NCBI GenBank assembly: GCA_022385755.1
Contig: MU278366.1
Coordinates: 62,001 to 126,000 of the forward strand
Source: Trametopsis cervina
Lineage: Eukaryota; Basidiomycota; Agaricomycetes; Polyporales; Irpicaceae
Direction of reading: 5' to 3'
DNA length: 64,000 nucleotides
In this document: positions 57,201-64,000 of the stretch, in pieces
Position numbering within the stretch: the first letter of the stretch is position 1
Layout: the number at the start of each line of letters is the position of its first letter
Translations under genes and position numbers: made by a program
The notes under the pieces: generated by a model
Seen by the model: the letters and a program-made list of their open reading frames with translations, nothing else
What the model was told of the DNA's origin: nothing
Databases searched by the model: none

Positions 57201-59495
57201 GGGGTCGGGGACGGAGAGCGAGGAGGGGACGGAGTGGATTTCGGGCTGTTGGGTGCCGGAGCCTGAGGCGGAGGGCGGGGTGTCCGTCGTGCCCGAATCG
57301 CTCGAGAGGCGTTTCGCGCTCTTATTCACGAACGGGTCCGCTCGCACCTGCTCTTCCTCCTCCCCCTCACCCTCCGCCTCCGGATCACCCGTGTACGCCT
57401 TCCCGCCAACCGAGCACTGCCGAAAGACCATCACGTTCTGCGTGAGCGTCCCCGTCTTATCCGAGAATATATACTGGACCTGGCCGAGGTCGTCCGAGAG
57501 GTTCCACGAGCGCGCGAGGGTGTACTGGCCGGTCTTGGGGTAGTACATCTCTGTGTCGAAGTATATCCAGAGCGCCTGGATCGAGCGCACGAACTCGATG
57601 GAGATGTACAGGGAGATGGGGACGATGTTCTGGAAGGTGATTAGGGCGAATGCGAAGGTGACGAGCCCGTTGATGTGCGGGTTGTCGGAGGAGTGCGTGT
57701 CGCCGTATAGCCAGGGCGCGTCCAGCGGGAAGTAGTGCTGTTCGAGGAGGGAGTCGGCGATGCCGCATGCGACGGACATAGCAGCGAGGAGCGCGAGGTT
57801 GATGAACCTTTACCCGAAAAGTCAGATTTAGACTTTTGTAGAATAAGGAAGAAGCACGTACACCTGCGGATTCATCTGCCTCTCCACCTTACTCCTTTTA
57901 CTCGGCGTATCTCCCGAATTCAACACAATCTTCGTGTCTTCCCCCGTATAAAGCACAATCCCCACCACCCACTTCGTATTCCTCAACACCGTGCCCCTAA
58001 GCAACATCATCTGAATATCCACAGGGGCCTTACTCCCATCCGGACTAACGATCGCCGCGTTCTGCCTATACAAATCAATATCCGGCCGTTCGCAGTCCAC
58101 CCGGAAGGCGTTACGCGGGTCGGTGAGGTCGCGCGCGGTGCGGAGGTGCGTGAGCGCGGGACACGCGACGCGCGACTTGAGGTTCGTCTCGCCGTCCAGG
58201 TTCTTCGTCTCGACGAACGCCACGTTCTCCTCCTCGCTCGTCGCGCAGATCAGCACGTCAGACGGGATAGACTCGTTGTCCATGATCTTCACGAAATCGC
58301 CGACCTTCACGTCTTCCCAGACCGTCTGTTTCCAGTGCGGGCGGGACGAGCCGTAGTGGTGGTGCAGCAGTCCGAGGCCGCCGCCGCCGGGTGACTCTAC
58401 TGGTGCGTCGTCGTCGTATTCTACGCCGTCGAACTCTTCGGTCGCTTGGTTGGTCGTGTTGGTCGGTGCGCTGATGTCGACGCCGGCTGGAGGCGCGCCC
58501 CGCAGAAGGTCCATGCTCTCCTTGTTCCCGTCCCTCTCCCCCTCAGCGCCCGCCTTGCCCTTCTTCCCGCGGTTCCTTCTGAAAAACTTCGGCACGAACC
58601 CCCTCACGAACGTCTTGCTTTTCGACTCCATAGCATTCGGATTGACCCACGCGCCGCCGGATAGGACGCGGACGATCGAGTAATTGACCTGTCTGTCCGA
58701 TTGATGACGTTTGATGTCCTCGTATCCATCTTTGATGGCCGTTATTGCGAGCACGATGAGCAGCGGGAGGATGACGAGTCCGGGCGAGACGGTGGAGAAG
58801 AGGGAGAAGAACTGGAGGATGGCGATCGCGAGGAAAAAGCTGTGGGAATTAACATTTTCGTGGTCAGGAACGCAGTTTAATGGCAGGAAGAATTTTACGG
58901 AGAAGCGAGTTATTCGGACGGAATGAAATGGCACGCAGAGCGTTATAGCTGCTAATCAGACGGGAGAGATAGCAGCGCGGGCCGGTGAGATTGGATGGTG
59001 GCGATGGGAAAAGCTCCCCGGTCTAGATGATGGGGAACCAGGCTGCATCGACAGATGCGTTCACAGGACGCGACAACCGACGGTGTGAGAGCGAGGGCGA
59101 GAGGGACGTTAGGGGGCTGACTCGTGCGCCTCTCTCGTTGTTCGGCGCCCCCGCTTAACGGCGCGCGTACGAGGCGAAGGGGAGAAACCGGAGTGAAAGC
59201 AAACATGTACTCACCAGTTCGCCACTCTCCTAAACTGCTCCAAAAGATTTCGCGGGAGGAATGTGATAATGGTGTACTTGGAAGTGATAACCTGGTTGGT
59301 GGCATAAGTGTGCTCCTTGAGCACGCGGTGTTTCTTGTCATAGTACTCTTGAGGGAGCTCCTGGTGGACGAATACGGATCGCGGGGGTCCGAGGGGACGC
59401 TTCCGAGAAAAGAGAGACTCGACGTTGAATGCCGCTATGCGTTCGTACCAGACGGTTATGCGAGACTTCCGCTTGCTCGAGAGCGTCGTCGCCAT
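54277..59495 (-). CDS. P4-type ATPase, phospholipid flippase (Dnf-like)
   Basis: A large gene of about a dozen exons and roughly 1,450 residues. ATG at 59495 gives MATTLSSKRKSRITVWYERI. The N-terminal cytoplasmic region leads to NQVITSKYTIITFLPRNLLEQFRRVAN and the first helices (FFLAIAILQFFSLFSTV). The actuator loop is NLDGETNLKSR. The phosphorylation site is SDKTGTLTQN, the nucleotide-binding block includes SPDEAALVQAAADVGF and MKGADNVVFERL, the hinge has GDGANDVSMIQAADVGVGISG, and six C-terminal helices follow. The C-terminal tail is basic and Ser-rich (RRRSLLQSISRTIRRKK), as in regulated Dnf flippases. These enzymes move aminophospholipids to the cytosolic leaflet of the plasma membrane or Golgi with a Cdc50 partner, supporting hyphal tip growth. 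Subfamily (Dnf1/2-like) is a tentative reading from the N-terminal segment. Confidence 0.92.
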
Positions 59496-60489
59496 TAGTG
59501 AGCGGGCGAGCGGGACGCAAGAGAGGCGGGAGAGGAGTGTGTGGTGGTGGTGGATGAGGGCGGTAGGAGGAAAGCGGTAGGGGACGAGGATCGTGATGCT
59601 GACCACTTACTTCACACACTCGGCAGCAGGCGCCTCTGAGCGGGGAGGAGAGAGCTATCGGACGCGCATTACCTCATCGGCCGTGACTCATCGCTGCGTG
59701 TCCTGTGCGTGGCGGCTAACCTCCCTCGCCTGCCCGCCCATCACGTAAGCATCCTCCGTCTCCCACAACAGCGACCGCGACAATTCACAGCTGCCCGTGC
59801 TGTCCCTAGTCTACAGTCAGCCTTTTAGCGCATCCAGTCCGCGCGAGGACAGTCAAAGATGAAGTCGTCGGCGCGCCGGGTGCACTTGGGAAATTTCCCG
59901 GTTTTGCTTCCGGACCATATGACGTTTGTCAGCAGCGCGCTGAAACCGTCGACCAAAACAAAACCCTTCACTCGGCCGCTTACGCGCGCACACACACCCA
60001 AGGGCTCAGCGGCAGCGGGAAATGTCATGCAGCGGGCGGTGCGGTCTAGGGCGGGCAATCCGGCACACTGAGCACGCGTGGCCCCCCGTACCCGTGCGGA
60101 CTAGTGGCGGCACCGCCTATCCCATTTGATCCACGTCATTGCCCGTGATGCGGAGTATGCATCGTGAGTAGCCATGATTCATTGCGTCCTTGAAGAGTTG
60201 CAAGACGAGCTCAATGTGCGACCGACGCTACCAGGGGTTCTCGCGACATCGCTACACAGCGGCGACAAAGGGGCCTCGGATGTCAGGAATGTCCCGCTCA
60301 CACGAGGGGTAAGTCTACTGCGATCGACTGCGCACACAGGACAGGAGTCCCTAATACTCCAACCCGCATAGCCTATTTGGCGCGTCCGCAATCTACTCTA
60401 CTGCACTAGCATGCACGCTAGCGGCCTCTTCAGGCTTGCTATTGTGCGTCGTCGGTCCTTCGTCGGCGTGAATAAATGTGCGGCATTGA
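59496..60489. other. Intergenic region upstream of the flippase
   Basis: No gene is supported. The part next to the flippase start contains its promoter; a C/T-rich minus-strand tract (G/A-rich on plus) lies about 59520-59590. Confidence 0.5.
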
Positions 60490-63400
60490 AAAATTTGAAC
60501 ACATCCTTTATGAAGCCGATGGGAACGGAGGCTCCCGGTCCGAACGCCACAATGCCCTCGTACATTTATAGAAGGTGAAGTCGAGCTTACTAAGCGACGG
60601 AACCCATCGATAGATCAACCATCTCGTGCGCGCCTTGGTCTTGTCCTCTGTTCCCAACCTCCTGGTGGCGAAGTCGTATCCTCCCGCTCTCGACTGAATT
60701 TTTCCTCCCAAGCTTTTCGCAACGTACGATAGGTCCCTGTAGCTGCTTTCCAAAGTCGAGGCGATCACCGACGTACATCGCCTGCGATTTGTGCTCGCTG
60801 CTGCAGGGACCGAAAACGCAATGCGGAAAGCTTAAGGGCAAACATCCCAGCTTTCGGGAACCTTGTGTCATCCAGCAAGACGTCAATGGACTTCTGGGTC
60901 CTTGTATTCCGTAGCTGCAGCCTATCCAAAGTCGAAGTCATGCTTCGTCGCCGGGGTGTGCACAGCGCCCTGCGTTGGATCTCGCAAGAAGCCTATCATC
61001 GATGCTCGAAGGGGATGGTCGCTAGAACCCGCCATCAGCCTGAGCCCCGTCCCCAGGCCACACATACTGCGCCTGAAGAAGTCGAGGGGAGTGCTGAACG
61101 TTTTGGTGAGCCAGTACCAAAGGAAGGCGAACCTACTTACGCGATGGTCCTCCCTGATATCCGTCTTCCTGGGCGTATTTCGTTGTTTCTGACCCTCCTG
61201 GCGGTGAATACGCTTCATAACACCTTGTCCCAAATGTCACGCTTTCGACCATGCTGTCCTCTCAAGCTGAAGTCGGAGACTTCTATGGTCCCTGCAGCCA
61301 GCGGCCTCTTTGAAGTCGAGGCTCCTTCCTTGTTTCCCTTCTCGCTGCCCCCTGCCTTACCAGGAAGGTAGACCGGGCCGTCTGGGTACGAGACTACGCC
61401 TGCGCGCCTTGGTCTTGTCCTCTGTTCCCAACCTCCTGGTGGCGGACTCGTCTCATCGCACCTCGTCGCAAATCTCTCTCAAGCTGTCTATCGCGCGCTT
61501 GTCAGTCCTTGTGGACGCGTATCGAAGTCGGGGCGATGTGATACATCGCCTGCGTTCGGGCTCGCTGCTGCAGGGACTGGAAGCCTACTTCTAGGAGCTT
61601 TGGAGCAAATGTCCCAGTTTTCGGAAACCCTGTGTCATACATAAAGGCGTTAACGTTTCTCTGGGTCCCTGAATTCGAAAGCCTTGCAGCTGCGTGGGTC
61701 CTGGCATCATATTCTTCACGGTATCGCTCTCGTTATTGTGAGCGCGACTCTTTTCCAGCAGACGAGCGCGTCGAGAAGTCGGTGATCCAGCTCTAGTGCA
61801 GGTCGATATATATGCCGATGTCGTCGATAAAACGGGGGCGGGGGTACTGTCAGGCGGTTCGTCCAGCAATACCCACGGAGTCGCGTAGTATTGTTCATGA
61901 GATTATATTCTGTATATTCAGCGTTTTGGACCTTCGCAGACATTCGCATTCCTTTCAGTTTCCAAGTCCCCAGCATAGGCATCGCATAGACACTGGGTCC
62001 GGATAGGTAGATAGGTAGATATATATATGCTCGCAGCAGCTATGCCTCAGAGATTATCTTGAACATAGCATAGCAAAATCGCGGCCTTAGGCAGATATAT
62101 AGTTCTGTGGCGTAGATGTATATCTCACTTAGAAGAAAGAAGCAAGCCCTTCTGCGCGCGAAATGTATCTATATTCTAGCGTTTTTGAGGCTAGAAACAT
62201 GAACATGAACTGCTATTGCGCGTCGTCGATCTCAATGAACGGCATCGAAAAATCTGCAGGTGCATGCATTTCTTTGGAGCAGTGACACAACCGGCTCGAG
62301 CGCCACAACGATCCTCACGGTTTCGTCTTCTTGGCTTGGGCGTCTTTTGTCCCTGCTTCTGACCCTCCCGGCGGCGAAGTCGTTTCGCAACACCCCGTCG
62401 TTTTCGACCAAGCCAACCGCTCAAGCTGAGATCCGAGACTTCTACGGTCCCTGCAGCCGCCTCTTTGCAGTCGAAGCGCGCCTGCGATCTGAGCGAGCTG
62501 CTGCAGGGACTTGGAGGGCCTCTTCCTCCAGCTTTCTGTAATGCCGAATGTCCGGACACTTAGACTGTGTGTCGCCATGCAGGGCAACAAGGTTTCTGTG
62601 GGTGCACGAATACGCGAGCTTCGCGCTGACGCCTCCGCTCGACACATCCACTGCTCTGGGCTCAAGCCGTTCTCGTGAAAACGCACAACCACTGCGCCGT
62701 TGTGCCACCAACCTTCCTATATATTGAATCCACCTTTCTATAAACTGCGTCGTTATATTGCTTTCTCGGAACGTCTCCGATGCACATATCGATCGCCCTC
62801 GAGTACAATCCCTCAGTCTGGCAACCCAGATACGGTGGCATTCGGAGAACACGTTGATGGAGTCGATGGTAGTCCAAGATATGTTGGTGAGCAGGCCCTG
62901 ATATATAAATGTAACGAGAACATTGATTTTCGCTTTCTTTCTTCACAAGAGGCAATAACACCAGCAATATCGAAGTCTCCAAATTCGGCGGCTCGTCGTC
63001 TCCAGGCATATCAGAGAGGTTGCTTACCGTACGTCAAGTAACACTCCAGGACGCGGTGACGCGGGCTTGAAGTGATAAAGCAACACTGGAACTAAGTTTC
63101 GTCGACCCTGACGGTGACTCTTGCCAACGCGTCTCGCTTTCCACGACTCCAACCCGTATCTGGCATCACGACAGGTCTCGATTGTATGCGGCATTATCAC
63201 ATCATTTCGTAGCCAGGTCCTCTCGCTTTCGAAAACTCAGTGCTAACGACCCAGCCACGTTGCGCTGGGTTTCCCTAGGAGATCGGACATTGATGCTTGA
63301 ACGTGATGATTGCTAGAGGTAACTTGGAAAGCCGAACCCGCCGGATGTGCACCCTTTGAACCCCTCCATCCGGTATGGGCATTGTGCTACACACGGTATC

Positions 63401-63970
63401 GCTTCCAAAAACCCGTCAACCTTTCGCCTTCCAAAGCCACAGATACGGCTGGGCTTGACAAGCAGGCTCAAGAAGTGGTTTAAGACGGCAGTGAGTTAGG
63501 ACCGGTATATGAGGTCTCGCGCGTTGATTAAATTGAGCAGCGGTTCCTTGCTCTCTGTTCTCAGCGGAGTGGTAATATCTGCACTGAGGCAGGTAATCAC
63601 ACGTGTGGAGGCAGTCATACCCTTTTTTCTGAATCTGTTGTACAGCTCGGAGGACCCTTCCAGCCCTCTGTCAACGAAGCTTGTCGCGCGAGCGGCAGTT
63701 TCCGCAGTCTCGTGGACATGGCGGCCTGACGTGGTTGAAAGGCGTATCGGACAGGTCGATCGCGGTCACTCTAGTGACCGGTCTATCTCGCACAGCAGCG
63801 ATACTGTCACCAGCACGTCTTGATAGCACCCAACACCCAAATCTTTAGCTTTTGGGAACCAACTTCCGTTTGCTTTCCGCGTTCCAGAGGTACAGTGGGT
63901 GCTGAAGCTGAGGGAAATTCTGGACGATTTGGTGAGCGAGTCCTAATCCATGAGACGTCAAAATCTGATA
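60490..63970. repeat. Cluster of degenerate repeats, no intact gene
   Basis: At least three ordered, diverged copies of a unit are seen, plus partial ones. An exact 44-bp direct repeat occurs at 60627-60670 and 61401-61444 (start TGCGCGCCTTGGTCTTGTCC). A second module, GCTCGCTGCTGCAGGGAC, follows at 60793 and 61560, with a close variant at 62493. A third module like CCCAGCTTTCGGGAACC appears at about 60847, 61613 and 62527, with a relative at 63843 (TTTAGCTTTTGGGAACC). A fourth, CTGGGTCC...GCTGCAG, occurs at 60893 and 61660. A GTTTTGGTGAGCCAGTACC-like word near 61102 recurs as GATTTGGTGAGCGAGTCC near 63928. Module order is conserved while spacing changes, fitting an old tandem amplification that has decayed. 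Open frames within are short and shared by position, so they are not annotated as genes. Confidence 0.7.
62008..62032. repeat. TAGG/TA microsatellite
   Basis: A short simple-sequence run (TAGGTAGATAGGTAGATATATATATATG) embedded in the repeat cluster. Confidence 0.7.
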
Positions 63971-64000
63971 AAGATATCGGGAGCAGTGGTTCTCTGCTCT

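Noticed and set aside
56547..57266. 239-residue plus-strand frame inside the flippase region
   Set aside because: Highly basic low-complexity translation antisense to conserved P4-ATPase domains.
1..64000. tRNA, rRNA, telomere repeats or CRISPR-like arrays
   Set aside because: No cloverleaf with A/B boxes, rRNA-like sequence, TTAGGG tandem or regularly spaced repeats was found by eye; a covariance-model scan was not possible.

Overview
This window looks like nuclear DNA of a filamentous Agaricomycete (Basidiomycota). Genes are split by many GT-AG introns of about 46-80 bp, densely packed on both strands, and include families typical of mushrooms and wood-decay fungi: copper-radical glyoxal oxidases, DUF6534-type and DUF7598-type membrane proteins, an F-box/WD40 protein and a DUF6589-type protein. 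Two glyoxal oxidase genes suggest a lignocellulose-degrading lifestyle (inference). No tRNA, rRNA, CRISPR or prokaryotic features were recognised. The species cannot be named from the sequence.

Layout. 0-10 kb: SAM-dependent methyltransferase (+), six-exon ribokinase (+), secreted App1-type phosphatase (-), F-box/WD40 protein (+). 10.9-22 kb: two 557-residue glyoxal oxidase paralogues whose 5' ends face each other (- at 10915-12839, + at 20028-21991), with a 4.9-kb gene-poor stretch and the SMC5/6 subunit Nse3 (MAGE domain) between them. 22.7-23.7 kb: membrane-anchored SH3 protein (-). 23938-30093: an inserted mobile element. 30.8-40.6 kb: ZCCHC8-like zinc-knuckle/PSP protein and glutaredoxin-like protein (overlapping, -), CCCH-ankyrin-AAA fusion (+), DUF7598-like tetraspan protein (-), mucin-like single-pass protein (-). 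42-52 kb: DUF6534-like 7-TM protein (+), disordered protein (-), Fus1-like TM-SH3 protein (+), septin Cdc10 (+), Aha1 co-chaperone with a predicted C-terminal membrane anchor (+). 52-59.5 kb: unknown protein (-) and a large P4-ATPase lipid flippase (-). 59.5-64 kb: no convincing gene, but a series of degenerate repeats.

The most striking object is the 6.16-kb element at 23938-30093. It is bounded by a perfect 9-bp target-site duplication (GTCGCATCA), begins TAGTCTCG and ends CGAGACTA. Each terminus is built as outer inverted repeat, then stem-loop, then a 39-bp inner inverted repeat (37/39 identical). It carries two convergent genes: a RecQ-like DEAH helicase, interrupted by a 625-bp assembly gap, and an 844-residue DUF6589-type protein in which three conserved acidic residues (D306, D476, E720) could form a DDE-type active site. 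I read it as a self-contained DNA transposon pairing a candidate transposase of unassigned class with a RecQ-like helicase.

Most host genes are housekeeping (chaperone, septin, flippase, SMC5/6, RNA processing). The window also has an unusual concentration of single-pass or multi-pass surface proteins. Several splice structures were worked out to the base and close in frame; these are given in the evidence.
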